43,482 nt of DNA. Origin: M3007 sp031398055 (GTDB lineage: Bacteria > Bacteroidota > Bacteroidia > Chitinophagales > Saprospiraceae). Each line of letters begins with the position of its first letter. The stretch's first letter is position 1. The notes beneath the pieces are model-generated. The model saw only the letters and a list, made by a program, of their open reading frames with translations. It did not search any database and was not told the DNA's origin. Positions 10,301 through 17,978 of the stretch are shown one piece after another. The DNA lies in assembly GCA_031398055.1 (NCBI GenBank), contig JANNMS010000140.1, positions 1 through 43,482 on the forward strand. The letters are read 5' to 3'. Made by a program: the position numbers and the translations under genes.

Positions 10301-13300
10301 TGTGTTGTCCGTAAATTCAGCGGTGAGTGCTGAATTTGGGGTGACAGCCAACGGTGTGGGCATCTCGGCGGGCATCAAATTAGGGTTGAATATCTCGGCT
10401 GGGGGTTCGTTTGGCAGCTCTGCCGCGACTTCTCGGACGGTCGGCTACACCTTGGCGGACGACGACATCGGCGACAATTTCACGGTCAACATCAAAAAGG
10501 ACAAGGTGTACGGCACGCCCGTTTTCGACCTCGTCGCCGGGCAAAGCCAATGCCCGCACGAGCCGAACACACAGCCCCGCGAGGGTGTGAGCATCGCCGC
10601 CGACGCACAAGTTGCCGTGAACGTACCCAAAAACGACGTGGCCGTTTTCAAACTGACTTTGGGAAATACCTCGCAATCGGAGGAGACCAAATTTTACACC
10701 CTCGAAGGTTTGCAGGAAAACAACCCCGACGGCGCGGTCATCCGTTTCAACGGACAGCCCGCTTTGAATGTCGGGGTGCCTTTCGGCCAACCGGTCGTCG
10801 TGACGATGACGGTGGCGCGCGGCCCGTTGGCATTTAACTACGAAAATTTGCGGATCGGTTATTTTTCAGATTGCGAGGTCGAACGCGCGGACGCGCTGGG
10901 CATCGATCCGCCCGCCGAGCAGAACAAGGAAATGGAATTCGATGTGTTTTTTATCGAACCGTGCAGCCCCGTCGAGGTGGGTTTTCCGTTGCAAGATTGG
11001 GTGCACCTCGCCGCGAGCGGCACTTTTATGAACATCACGATAAACGATTACAACAAGGCCGACCCGGATTTGGAACTCGTGCGCGTCCAATATCGCCGTT
11101 CGCAGGGCGACGGGGCTTGGATAAATATTGCCGAAGTGCCGAAGGCAGATTTGGGGGCAGTTTTTGAAATTGTCCAATGGAATTTGCCCACGTCTTTCAA
11201 AGATGGTTTTTATGAAATCCGTGCCGTGACGCAGTGTTTTTCGGGTGCCTTGAACCCCGGTATTTCAAAAGTGGTAAAAGGGAAAATCGAGCGCACGCCG
11301 CCCGAAATTTTCGGCACGCCCGAACCAGCCGACGGTGTTTTGTCGGCTGCCGATGAAATTTCGGTCATGTTCACCGAGGAAATCCGCTGCGACCAGTTGA
11401 TTCAGGCTGACCAGTTTGACAACAACAATATCGGCCTGTACAACACCCGCACGGGCGATTTGGTGGATGCCGTCATCACTTGCAACTTGGATAAAATCAC
11501 GATCATCCCGAACGTTCCGAACCAGTTTATTGAAAATGACGTGCTGCGCGTCGAACTCGACAACATCAAGGATTTGGTGAACAACAATTTTTTGCACGGC
11601 CAATGGGAGTTTGTCGTGGACAAAAACAACCTGAATTGGGTGGACAACGTGGCGGTCTATGTTTCAAAATATGAAGAAGAAATAAAAACCGAGACGCGGC
11701 GCATCGAAAACAGGGGAGGGTTCAACCAAAATTATGAAATCACGGGCGGGCCAGATTGGGTGCGGATTTTCCCAAAATCGGGGACGCTCGCGCCGGGACA
11801 GGTGCAGGTCATCACGTTTGAATTTGACTCGACGATGGTTTTTGGGGTTTACTCCGATACCATCAAATTGGAAGGTTCGCTCGGCGACGAGCCTTTGCAG
11901 GTCAAAGGCCGCATCGTTTGCCACGATAAAAACTGGCAGGTGAACGCAGGCGACTGGGATTATTCCGAAAATTTCACGGTGCAGTTGAACATCGAAACTG
12001 TGCTTTCGAATGACGTGGAGGATGTCGTCGCGGCCTTCGTCGGCGGCGAACTTCGCGGCACGGCGAAACTCGAATACGTCCCGGCGGTCAATAAATACGA
12101 GGCATTTTTGACGGTTTATTCCAACCAGTTTGCTGGCGAAACGGTCACTTTCCAAATTTGGGATGCCTCGGCCTGTTTGCTTTATGGTTCGGTTTTGGAA
12201 AATTTTGCGTTCGAGGCCGACGGTTTGCAGGGTTCGCCGCAAACGCCGACGGTTTTGCATACCAATAATATGGTGTTGGGCTTGATTGAATTGAGTCCCG
12301 GCTGGAATTGGATCTCGTTCAACCTTGGTTTTGCGAACAACTCGCTCGGTTCCGTTTTGGCTTCGGTGACGAACCCGGCGGGCGATTTGATAAAATCGCA
12401 AACGCAGTTCGCGCAGTACGACGCAGGTTTTGGCTGGCTCGGCTCGTTGGGCTCGATCCTGAACCCGCCCATGTACCAATACCGGACGGCGGACGCGGAT
12501 TCGATTTTGCAACTCGGCACTTTGATCGACCCGACGACGGTCAATATTTCGGTCGCGGCGGGCTGGAACTGGATTGGTTTTGTCCCACAATTTCCGTTGA
12601 CGGTGAACGAGGCCTTGGCTTCGCTGACTCCGCTGAATGGGGATTTGATAAAATCGCAGACGCAATTTGCCCAGTATTTGGCCGGTTTTGGCTGGATTGG
12701 AAATTTGAAATACATGTCGCCGCCGAACGGTTATTTGTTGAAAATGGCCTCGGCTGGGACTTTGACCTATCCAAATGCACCGGTCGGCGGAAAACCGGGA
12801 GTTGGTGGCGCGGACGCCAACAACGGCAAATTGGTAAAAATTGACAGCCGCAATTCCGTTTTTCAAGTTGACGCCACCAAATTCGAGCACTCCCAAACCT
12901 TGATTGCGATGCTCGAAAACGCTGGCTCGAACGTCACCGGAAAGGATTTTGAACTCGGCGCGTTCGTCGGGAACGAATGTCGCGGTGCGGCCAAAGCCAT
13001 TTGGATCGAGCCGTTGCAAGCACATTTGTTTTTCATCACAATTTACTCGAACACGACCGGGGAACTCCTGAAATTCAAGTTTTACGACGGAAAGGACATT
13101 TTCGATTTGTCGGAAACGATGTATTTCTCTGCCGACGCAGCGGTCGGGACGGTGCAGAACCCGTTCAAATTTTCGAGCACCATTTCCGCAGCGGAAGAAG
13201 TTGAAACGGAAATTTTCCAGCCATTTTTGGATGTTTTGCCAAACCCGATTTCAGATTATGCGACCATCCGTTTCCGTTCTCCGGAGGCTGAAAATGTGCG

Positions 13301-13472
13301 TTTTGAAATTGCGGACGCAGCCGGAAAAGCCATCCAAGTTTTTGAGTATCAAGCAATTAAAGGCATGAACGCGATGCTCTGGCAGGAGGCCGGCGAGTTG
13401 CCGCAAGGCGTTTATTTGCTAAAAATGACGGCTGGCAGTTTGCAGATGACTGAAAAAGTGGTGGTTCGGTAG
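4347..13472 (+). CDS. Giant multidomain T9SS adhesin-like protein (giant 1)
   Basis: 3041 aa with a signal peptide (1-~42). In order: two LamG/concanavalin-like domains (~44-235, ~274-470); three SprB/Ig-like repeats (~514-711); an Asp-rich MopE-type calcium-binding motif (~713-782: DADGDGYGN, GGDCDD, DNVDDNCNG); then the core shared with the other giants. That core has Fn3 (~850-930), carboxypeptidase-regulatory-like segments, LamG (~960-1160) and LamG (~1205-1420), an ILRDPPGDASS motif (~1763), a Big_5-like domain (~2315-2420), a BACON-like domain (~2440-2530), paired AFVGGELRG/AFVGNECRG domains, two WNWI...SQTQFAQ repeats (~2650-2810) and a T9SS type A sorting domain (~2959-3041). It is predicted to be exported by T9SS and anchored or released at the surface to bind glycans or other ligands. 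The ~780-residue N-terminal extension is absent from giants 2 and 3. The start at 4347 leaves a usable signal peptide. Confidence 0.9.
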   Translation: MKNINQLLFAEKGWRFGIQTKSIRNLLLFLAGGLFGSQSFAQAALAFDGSNDYVSVPYNAALNTNTFTFQTWVKIKGGQGSYRAVLSNRTTAAVEKGFILYAGDNNNWLFWTGTGSSGWNALNSSTAVVLNQWVNIAGTYDGATMKLYVNGTLAGSLATTTFVPNPSSDLRIGAGGGSTPPDFYANSEIDEVRIWNTARTQAEIQSSMNCELPGAQTGLQVYYKFNESSGTALTDATSNAFNGTLNNFALTGSTSNWIATGGVTTGGTCTTASALDFDGSNDYVQGGTIAAFNSANKFTYEAWVYNTALGVDYVPIVSVGGAFDVARMANGNFYAFFYPDVSPQNLGQTTTTPLATLNTWVHIAVVFDGTATGNANRLKIYVNGALQTLTFPGTIPATTTASTNPLRLGKYDVGTGNSWTGRMDEARFWNVARTAAEISSSMNCELVGNESGLKAYYKFNQGTVGANNAGTATLTDASGNNNNGTLTNFSLSGNTSNWVAPGGVTSGTTCATASITGPTSVCGNSVTLTASGGNSYAWTGGATTAAATFSASGTYTVTVTSGGGSTATASQTVTINPAPTATISGATTGCASVVLTASGGNSYAWTGGATTAAATFSASGTYIVTVTDANGCTATASETVTVNAFSPAISGGTTGCDNLTLTASGGISYEWSNGSSTAATNFTESGTYIVTVTAASGCTGTVSQTITIQASTTYFADADGDGYGNSNAPQQFCTTPPPSLTLVGGDCDDSNAAVKPGATENCDNVDDNCNGILVEGACPGSDAEVSSTCGSLTSANILTAEIFFNFGSTSNALNAVTRANVTVGQPLVGGNFGQDVNTAFGFWSRFLIAPSAPSVSASEGDLADRVQVNWKPDPLSPAATTFNIYRNNALLASVASEIRSFIDFNVLAGEFYTYEVEGVNEFGQGYRGSALGFLNPNGVVTGQVKTFSGNPVLGATVTLSPTIGTAIEFNGTGTSFVEYRPAFPREEFTLSTWVKLGDGNNSAGIFDMGKNIGKNWWLHTLSDAEGKGVKFGIGKNLNNKTEIGHEFPTATASDWHNVTASFNGSAVLLYIDGELVGTAVGEIEADSAVLFIGKRSDTGGYLIGKMDEFRMFDRQLSQTEIQQYMSQSVSSNTPGLVAYWKFDEGTGSKGFDISTNRFRTYLCGAEWTSDKPNVVNAGTTDATGFYKIEGINYSAGTTFTAAPSKTFYFNQSLEFNGANQNYADLTNFDLPDSSTIDLVFKNFDFSANQALLSKQNGGTTHFSVNVIAGNLYLEMGGASHDFGAVGTGFQRLSFVVKQTGLASGETEVSFYKNGTASGSHTFTGVAADFSGGSPWTLGAKRNGANFEKYFTGLIDEVAFFSTLLPLSDIQTFANIGTNVAHEKLQVYFNLNEGQGAELHDMGTALSGNGATHGALWSTLASISSTLPHEFTPSSRLVTLNPSNTSADQIDFTDQSTISVSGYVRFEGTTCFQKGVEILVNGQSHTPTIYTDAQGKFTADFEPGESPKLSPNFKDHTFYPPFWELQNLSTPVAGILFRNQTKRKVFGQVAGNEICRKSVIPAGAIVKVKVATLNNCYEQVKQLPANGKFTFEGVPPDSVTVAIIEHSNPIIYTFFQNKGGATLDLRATNDTTDFIYLAPPNVEMTALDTNFCGAHVIEQAGQYRTTVKVYEQYDGGKCYLDTALLTFNNVVGDLDQFDTLMTTGSLVHKFKAGYPNIVPPFLKTLQVTAEAHDEQATATQSTVVLGRRARQTTFASTAPEIPTLILRDPPGDASSAYIEKGSTTCQTWSFSAGIGVDFERSATLHLAPDFTTSVGVGAETEIEVDNTADLGFEQTISFNHTTSGEGQSCVTTTEVISTGDNDLVVGSSMGGDVYMGGAMNYLFGITDELKIDSMTCSPFLDKGLTVFPDGFATTFIYSEYHILDVVIPNLELIGDMSSANRWRDIIALNNAQKASAVFVENRSFDAGVVVEQSTTTDVESSISHEFVLSVNSAVSAEFGVTANGVGISAGIKLGLNISAGGSFGSSAATSRTVGYTLADDDIGDNFTVNIKKDKVYGTPVFDLVAGQSQCPHEPNTQPREGVSIAADAQVAVNVPKNDVAVFKLTLGNTSQSEETKFYTLEGLQENNPDGAVIRFNGQPALNVGVPFGQPVVVTMTVARGPLAFNYENLRIGYFSDCEVERADALGIDPPAEQNKEMEFDVFFIEPCSPVEVGFPLQDWVHLAASGTFMNITINDYNKADPDLELVRVQYRRSQGDGAWINIAEVPKADLGAVFEIVQWNLPTSFKDGFYEIRAVTQCFSGALNPGISKVVKGKIERTPPEIFGTPEPADGVLSAADEISVMFTEEIRCDQLIQADQFDNNNIGLYNTRTGDLVDAVITCNLDKITIIPNVPNQFIENDVLRVELDNIKDLVNNNFLHGQWEFVVDKNNLNWVDNVAVYVSKYEEEIKTETRRIENRGGFNQNYEITGGPDWVRIFPKSGTLAPGQVQVITFEFDSTMVFGVYSDTIKLEGSLGDEPLQVKGRIVCHDKNWQVNAGDWDYSENFTVQLNIETVLSNDVEDVVAAFVGGELRGTAKLEYVPAVNKYEAFLTVYSNQFAGETVTFQIWDASACLLYGSVLENFAFEADGLQGSPQTPTVLHTNNMVLGLIELSPGWNWISFNLGFANNSLGSVLASVTNPAGDLIKSQTQFAQYDAGFGWLGSLGSILNPPMYQYRTADADSILQLGTLIDPTTVNISVAAGWNWIGFVPQFPLTVNEALASLTPLNGDLIKSQTQFAQYLAGFGWIGNLKYMSPPNGYLLKMASAGTLTYPNAPVGGKPGVGGADANNGKLVKIDSRNSVFQVDATKFEHSQTLIAMLENAGSNVTGKDFELGAFVGNECRGAAKAIWIEPLQAHLFFITIYSNTTGELLKFKFYDGKDIFDLSETMYFSADAAVGTVQNPFKFSSTISAAEEVETEIFQPFLDVLPNPISDYATIRFRSPEAENVRFEIADAAGKAIQVFEYQAIKGMNAMLWQEAGELPQGVYLLKMTAGSLQMTEKVVVR
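5885..6480 (+). repeat. Three tandem SprB/Ig-like repeats inside giant 1
   Basis: Three units of about 190-200 bp encode the pattern TLTASGG.SY.W..G..T.A..F..SGTYTVTVT. Units 1 and 2 are nearly identical at the DNA level and the third has diverged. Such repeats are typical of Bacteroidota gliding and adhesion proteins, and near-identity implies recent duplication or homogenisation. The MopE-type motif follows directly. Confidence 0.8.
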
Positions 13473-13497
13473 TTTTTTTGTTTTGAAAAAATAGGGT

Positions 13498-13538
13498 GGG
13501 GCGGTCTTGTTTTCAAACGAGACCGCCCCCTTTTTTTT
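13498..13538. terminator. Bidirectional terminator between giant 1 and regulator 2
   Basis: GGGGCGGTCT (13498-13507) pairs perfectly with AGACCGCCCC (13520-13529), and the stem can extend inward. Eight T follow on the plus strand (13531-13538). On the minus strand the stem is followed by TATTTTTTC, so it can serve both convergent genes. Confidence 0.9.
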
Positions 13539-13568
13539 GCAGTTTTTTCAATTTGAAATTTGAAAAGT

Positions 13569-15479
13569 TCAGGCTGCCACACTTTCCAGCAGTTCTTCCT
13601 CCGAAAGCCCCATTTTTTTCTTGAAACGGTATTTCAGTTTATAGACGGATTCGGTCGAGATGCCGAGCAGACCGGCGGTTTCCTTCGTTTTCAGCCCCAT
13701 TTTGTTCAACAGCGCGAGCCGGAGTTCGGCGGTGGAGAGTTCCGGGCACAGGGTTTTCAAACGGCTCAAAATGCCGGGAAAGACTTTTTCAAAATGCTTT
13801 TGGAAGAGCCGCCAGTCCTTTTCGGTGACGAGCGAGGTTTGAAAAAGCGCGTCAATATCGTCGCTGTCCGGGGTGTTTCGCCGGGCGGGGTTGCTTTCGC
13901 CGGGGTGCGAAATTTCTTCGATTGTGGATTGCAGGGCATCGATTCGGGTGTTTTTTTCCAGCATCAGGGCCATGAATTCCTGCAACTGGCTTTTGTGCAT
14001 CTCGAGTTCGCGGGCGGCGTTTTCCAGCGATTGGCGGTTCAGGTTTTCGTTGGCGAGCAGCACCTCGTTTTCGAGGCGTTTGGTTTCGATGTCCTTTTCG
14101 AGCAGTGTTTTTTCGCGGCGGTGGCGGTAGCGGACGAACCAAGCGATCGCCCCGCCGAGCGAAAAGAGGAAAGCGGCAATCCAGCCGTTGCGCTGGTTGG
14201 TCAGGCGTTTTTCCAATTTCAGGGCAGCGATTTGCGCCTCTTTCTCCCGCGTCCCGTATTTTATTTCCAAGTTTTTTGTGATTTTTTCCTTTTCCCCATT
14301 CATAATAGAATCGCCCACCACAATTGCTTTTTCTTGAAATTTCAAAGCAGCAGCGAAATCACCTTTTCGCTTGTGCAATTGCACCATTTCATTGCAAATT
14401 TCCAATAACGAGATATAATCCTTGCGTTGGTCGTTCAGCGTGTACGCAAATTGAAAGTTATCTTCTGCCTCCTTCATTTGTCCAAGATGGGATTGGCTGC
14501 ATCCTATTTTAAAATTGGTTCTGGCCAGTGCCACTTGATTGTTCAATTTTTCAAAAATCACTTTTGCGACTTTCAGGGTGTCGAGTGCTTGCTGCCATTT
14601 TTCTTCATTTTGGAGCAATTTTCCGTAATTATGGAGCTGCACACCCAACTGCGACTGGACATTGGCAGATCGCGACAAATCAATTGATTTTCGACAGAAC
14701 TCGTATGCTTTGGGCAAATCGTTGAGTTTTTCGTAAGCAGCTGAGGTGGCGCCGAGGCACATTGCTGCCATTCTGACGTTGTGTTTTTCCAAATAATCGG
14801 CAGTCGGTGCCTGCAAAACGTCCAGTGCTTTTTGGTATTCCTTTTTTCTAATAAAATCAAAACCCAAAAAGGCACGGATTTCGACCACCGCACTTTCCAA
14901 TTCCCCCTTTTTCTCCGCCGTCAAATCATCGGGCTTGTCCAGTGCGTTTTGCAAAATTTCGAGGGCTTTGAATCGGTCAGTCATTGCCAGGTCCAAATTT
15001 CCCTTCGAATTATAAAGTGCCGCACGATTATTGAGTGCCCTTGCGTATTTGTCATATTCCTGCGTATTTTCCCAAATACTGATGCTTCGTCCATAGTAAT
15101 ATTCAGCAGAATCGAACCGCCCACCGAATTGGTGGATCAATCCTTTGCGTTCAAAAATGATGGATTGTGCAAAAATTTCCTTGCCCCGGAGTTTTTCAAA
15201 AATCGGAAGCACCGCCGCCAAAGAGTCCAAGCCTTTGCTCGCATATAAATTGGATATGTACACTTCAAAAAAAGAATCCTGCTCGGCTGCCCCGGGCAAG
15301 GATTGGGCAAGTGCGGACAAGCCGGATATTGGGATGGAATCTGCTTTTTTCAGCGCATTTTCAACCGCTTCTTTTTGGTAGGGTTGGGCTTTTTCGGATT
15401 GGCAAGATGCCATCAAGGCAAGGGTGGCAAAAATCAAAAGCCGGGTGTTCAAAAAGACTGGGTGGATTGGTTGGTTCAT
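13569..15479 (-). CDS. TPR lipoprotein regulator with C-terminal HTH (unit 2)
   Basis: 636 aa from the ATG at 15479, which places a classic lipoprotein signal at the N-terminus (LLIFATLALMASC). The body is TPR-rich, with repeated helical pairs such as the one around KAYEFCRKSIDLSR. A transmembrane helix lies near 430-450 (GWIAAFLFSLGGAIAWFV), then a long charged coiled coil and an HTH near 585-625 (TKETAGLLGISTESVYKLKYR). An upstream in-frame ATG at 15569 would add 30 residues and bury the lipobox, so it is less likely. A one-component envelope-to-DNA regulator is inferred from this architecture. It is convergent with giant 1 and divergent from the first fibre of the array, and is a paralogue of the regulators at 724 and 33975. 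Confidence 0.88.
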   Translation of the reverse strand: MNQPIHPVFLNTRLLIFATLALMASCQSEKAQPYQKEAVENALKKADSIPISGLSALAQSLPGAAEQDSFFEVYISNLYASKGLDSLAAVLPIFEKLRGKEIFAQSIIFERKGLIHQFGGRFDSAEYYYGRSISIWENTQEYDKYARALNNRAALYNSKGNLDLAMTDRFKALEILQNALDKPDDLTAEKKGELESAVVEIRAFLGFDFIRKKEYQKALDVLQAPTADYLEKHNVRMAAMCLGATSAAYEKLNDLPKAYEFCRKSIDLSRSANVQSQLGVQLHNYGKLLQNEEKWQQALDTLKVAKVIFEKLNNQVALARTNFKIGCSQSHLGQMKEAEDNFQFAYTLNDQRKDYISLLEICNEMVQLHKRKGDFAAALKFQEKAIVVGDSIMNGEKEKITKNLEIKYGTREKEAQIAALKLEKRLTNQRNGWIAAFLFSLGGAIAWFVRYRHRREKTLLEKDIETKRLENEVLLANENLNRQSLENAARELEMHKSQLQEFMALMLEKNTRIDALQSTIEEISHPGESNPARRNTPDSDDIDALFQTSLVTEKDWRLFQKHFEKVFPGILSRLKTLCPELSTAELRLALLNKMGLKTKETAGLLGISTESVYKLKYRFKKKMGLSEEELLESVAA

Positions 15480-15825
15480 TTTTGTTAAAAAATTTAAGTG
15501 GTGATTGAAACTCCGGTTCATATTCAGTGAAGGCTTAAAAACTGGGACAAACATAACAAATTCGGCCATTTATGCCCCCCCCTGCTCAAATGTCCAGTAT
15601 TTGTCCAGATTGCTTTTGCCATAAAACACAAATGACCCGCGTAGCATTGCGCTCGAAAACGAAGTGAAAGCACGGCCCCAAAAGCCTTTTGCCCGTTTTT
15701 TGGTCGCCCTTTACCAAGTTTCCAAATTTTTTAATCAGTCCACTTTTTCGTGGCTTCCGGGTTTCCCGGGAGGTGGTTTTATTATTTCAATCTTCACTTT
15801 TTCATAAATCTCAAACTTTTTAAAA
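15480..15825. promoter_or_regulatory. Divergent control region of unit 2 with TGTCC doublet
   Basis: This 346-nt gap contains no gene that I can see. It holds a TGTCC direct repeat (15591-15606, period 11) like those in the other two divergent gaps, a run of eight C (15575-15582), and a small CCGGG-TTT-CCCGG hairpin (15757-15769). Leaders on both sides are A/T-rich. It presumably carries the promoters of regulator 2 and of the first array fibre, but I could not place them. Confidence 0.5.
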
Positions 15826-16998
15826 ATGCAACAGTTCAAACTCTCCGCATTCCTTCTTCTCTGCCTTTTGGCTTTTGCCCAAAACGCCCATGCCCAAGCC
15901 AACCTCTCCGTGCAGGGCACCGTGCAGACCCTCAAAGGCACCGCCGTGGACGACGGCGACTACGACATCCTCTTCAAACTCTACACCGTCGAGTCGGGCG
16001 GCACCCCCGTTTGGAGCGAAACGCAGACCCTCGAAGTCACCAACGGCGTGTACAGCGTCCTGCTCGGCGCGGTGAACCCGCTCAACGTCCCGTTCGATGT
16101 GCCGTATTTCCTCGGCACCACGCTGCCGGGCGGCCCCGAACTGATACCGCGCTCGCCGCTGACTTCCTCGCCGTATGCCCTTTCGGTGATTGGGCAGGAC
16201 AACAAGTTCCCTTCGACGGGAAATGTGGGCATCGGCACGACCGCCCCGACAACGACACTCGACGCGAACGGCTCGATTTCGACGGCGACGGTCACGACGA
16301 GCGCGGCGGCGTACACGGTTTTGGCGGCTGACCACGTTGTTTTTTTGGATTTGGCGGGCGCGCAGGCGGTCACTTTGCCGTCGGCGGCGACGTTTCCGAG
16401 GCGCGAAATCGTCTTGATTAACAAGACTTCGACAGCCAAAACGGTCTCGAGCTACGTCAATTTGGCGGGCGCGGCGGCGACGGCAATCCCCGCGAACGGC
16501 ATGATCGAGCTGCGCTCGAACGGCACCGAGTGGCGGCTGGCGACCACGTTTGCGCCGCCGGGGGCTGCAGCGGCAAAAGCGTATGTCTATTGCAGGTCGG
16601 TTAATGGGACAGGTTTAGCAGCTGGTGCTACTACGACCTTGCCCTGGACGGAGATATCGGACAACACCAATTCCTTCTCCTCGACCACGTTCACGGCACC
16701 GCGTACAGGATTTTACAGCGTCAACGGGTCAATAATGGCTGTTACCTCCAGCGTCAGCAACACCACTTCACCCACTTTTACCCAAGTTTTTGCCGGCGGG
16801 ACTTGCGCGATGGGTGCTGTTTATCAAACGATCGGCGACGCGGTCATGCCCATCTCTCATCTGCTGGGGATTAATTTCGGAGGCGACATATTTATGAACG
16901 CAGGCGAAACACTTTTTTTTGCAATCTATCAGAGTAGTTCCTCCACATTTATCACCCAAGGAAGTACTAACTGCCATTTGACCATCCTCGAGCAATGA
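15826..16998 (+). CDS. Secreted fibre protein with C1q-like tip (array fibre 1)
   Basis: 390 aa. Signal peptide ending AHAQA (residues 1-24), then the shared N-terminal fibre module to about residue 125 (LSVQG..., GVYSVLLGAVNPLNVPFDVPYFLG, SPYALSVIG). A middle module (~140-245) has the phage-fibre-like pattern YTVLAADHVVFLD...VTLPSAA...EIVLINK...IELRSNGTEWR. The C-terminal ~140 residues (from KAYVYC) have a C1q/TNF-like jelly-roll pattern: W.EI.D....F..TTFTAPRTGFYSVNG, then F...DIFMNAGETLFF and a terminal LTILEQ. C1q-like domains trimerise and bind ligands; here the role is probably a trimeric fibre tip. There is no T9SS domain. An 82-nt segment (16041-16122) is identical to 19967-20048 in array fibre 2. 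It is the first gene after the divergent control region. Confidence 0.85.
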   Translation: MQQFKLSAFLLLCLLAFAQNAHAQANLSVQGTVQTLKGTAVDDGDYDILFKLYTVESGGTPVWSETQTLEVTNGVYSVLLGAVNPLNVPFDVPYFLGTTLPGGPELIPRSPLTSSPYALSVIGQDNKFPSTGNVGIGTTAPTTTLDANGSISTATVTTSAAAYTVLAADHVVFLDLAGAQAVTLPSAATFPRREIVLINKTSTAKTVSSYVNLAGAAATAIPANGMIELRSNGTEWRLATTFAPPGAAAAKAYVYCRSVNGTGLAAGATTTLPWTEISDNTNSFSSTTFTAPRTGFYSVNGSIMAVTSSVSNTTSPTFTQVFAGGTCAMGAVYQTIGDAVMPISHLLGINFGGDIFMNAGETLFFAIYQSSSSTFITQGSTNCHLTILEQ

Positions 16999-17078
16999 AG
17001 CCCGCCCTTTTCCTTTCGACAAAAGCGAAAAATGGCGGCTGCCGAGCGCATCGGTCATGACCGAAGTGGGGAGGGTAT

Positions 17079-17168
17079 CTGAACTATGATTTTTTTGATT
17101 TTGGTGATTTATTGATTTTAGAAAATCAGGGCAATCATTGAAATCAATAAGGAATCACCGTTTGGGCA
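17079..17168 (+). repeat. 90-bp foldback repeat, copy A
   Basis: One of three 90-bp copies (also 20975-21064 and 23366-23455). It starts CTGAAC and contains GGTGATT paired with AATCACC, TATTGATTT paired with AAATCAATA, and an inner TGATTTT-AG-AAAATCA hairpin. Each copy lies about 45-90 nt after a fibre stop codon and directly abuts the passenger 3' box. Together with the box it fills the 218-nt gap after array fibre 1. Confidence 0.85.
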
Positions 17169-17200
17169 AAAGTTCTTTGAAATGTTTTTTCAGGAAAAAA
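17169..17200 (-). repeat. Passenger 3' box 1
   Basis: Plus-strand AAAGTTCTTTGAAATG followed by TTTTTCAGGAAAAA (17186-17199). It lies 16 nt beyond the stop codon of the minus-strand protease at 17217. Related boxes follow the stops of the other passenger genes (17932, 18932, 21065, 23456, 25674). The core is a near-palindrome, TTTTTC-AG-GAAAAA. It could be a terminator for the minus-strand gene or a recombination or capture site. Confidence 0.75.
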
Positions 17201-17216
17201 GGAAGCGAGGAAGAAG

Positions 17217-17618
17217 TCAAACCAAGATGGGTTCGATGGAAATCTGGTTTCGGACGGTGTCAATGCAAAATTTGGTGCCTTCGAAGAAATCCATGCCGAG
17301 CAAGCCTTGATAATTTGAAATCATGCCGTGCGCAAGGAAATCGTACACCTGAACACGGTAGTTTTTTCGGGAAATGCCCAGTGCAGAAAATTCGCGGATT
17401 TCAAATATCTGCGCCGTTACAATGCCATTGGCCGTTTCGTTGAGTTGACTTCCGAGCGGATTGCCCAAATCATATCCGGCGAGGATGAGTTCCGTGATGT
17501 CAAGTGTGGTGCTGCCGGCCCCTGTGTCCAAAATGAGTGTCAGTGGGCGGTGCACGTCCAGAAAGACGCTGACCAAAAGGACACCGCCGTCGTGGTCCCG
17601 TTCGATGTCGGTAATCAT
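17217..17618 (-). CDS. Retropepsin-like aspartyl protease, pair copy 1
   Basis: 133 aa. It has the clan AA signature LILDTGAGSTTLD with the catalytic Asp at residue 31, and a C-terminal GLLGMDFFEGTKFCIDT-type segment. The small size fits single-domain retropepsin-like bacterial proteins that act as dimers. No signal peptide is seen, so it is probably cytoplasmic. The start at 17618 is set by homology with copies 2 and 3 and overlaps the upstream partner by 4 nt (ATGA), implying translational coupling. About 55 nt near the 3' end are almost identical to the other two copies. The substrate is unknown; the partner protein is a reasonable candidate. Confidence 0.8.
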   Translation of the reverse strand: MITDIERDHDGGVLLVSVFLDVHRPLTLILDTGAGSTTLDITELILAGYDLGNPLGSQLNETANGIVTAQIFEIREFSALGISRKNYRVQVYDFLAHGMISNYQGLLGMDFFEGTKFCIDTVRNQISIEPILV

Positions 17619-17899
17619 GGATTTCGGGGCTTGTAAAGTGAAACGAGTTTTCGCAAAGACGTGAAAGTTCCGGTGTAAACGACCGTGTAGCGATTGAAAG
17701 CAGCCACTTTGTCGCGTCCGAAATAGGCAAGTTCTCGTTTGTCCTTGCTGTGATAAATCGGGATGCCTGAAAGCACATGGAAAAAACCTTCGTCCATGAC
17801 CGGGTTGCCGATAAGCACCCATTCATCTGGATAAAGTTTTTTGATTTCCGAGATGCCGACTGCTTCGGTCGGGGCAGTTGCCAAGTCTTGTGTTGCCAT
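17615..17899 (-). CDS. Small conserved partner protein, pair copy 1 (unknown function)
   Basis: 94 aa. It shares with copies at 18377 and 23905 the motif IKKLYPDEWVLIGNPV, a short VLSGI strand and HSKDKRELAY. No transmembrane segment, signal or known catalytic motif is visible. The start at 17899 follows the conserved leader and is supported by the paralogues; the longer open frame upstream is not conserved. It is first in a two-gene operon with the overlapping protease. Possible roles, all unproven, include protease substrate, cofactor, or antitoxin-like partner. Confidence 0.75.
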   Translation of the reverse strand: MATQDLATAPTEAVGISEIKKLYPDEWVLIGNPVMDEGFFHVLSGIPIYHSKDKRELAYFGRDKVAAFNRYTVVYTGTFTSLRKLVSLYKPRNP

Positions 17900-17917
17900 T
17901 TTTACTTGATTTTGGTG

Positions 17918-17925
17918 CAAAAATA
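17918..17925 (-). promoter_or_regulatory. Putative -7 element of pair 1
   Basis: The minus strand reads TATTTTTG, matching the Bacteroidota -7 consensus TAnnTTTG, 19 nt upstream of the ATG at 17899. The same element at the same distance precedes pair 2. No convincing -33 TTTG was found. Confidence 0.5.
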
Positions 17926-17931
17926 CGGTGG

Positions 17932-17960
17932 AAGTTCTTTGAAAGTTTTTTTCAGGAAAA
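17932..17960 (-). repeat. Passenger 3' box 2
   Basis: A variant of the box (AAGTTCTTTGAAAG, then TTTTTTTCAGGAAAA) 18 nt beyond the stop of the pair-2 protease (17979). It separates pair 1 from pair 2, which suggests that each pair is its own cassette. Confidence 0.65.
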
Positions 17961-17978
17961 GGGAAGCGAAGGCAGCAA

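Noticed and set aside
15575..15582. C8 tract as a phase-variable promoter
   Set aside because: It lies in the divergent gap, but no promoter could be placed relative to it, so it is only noted in the region entry.
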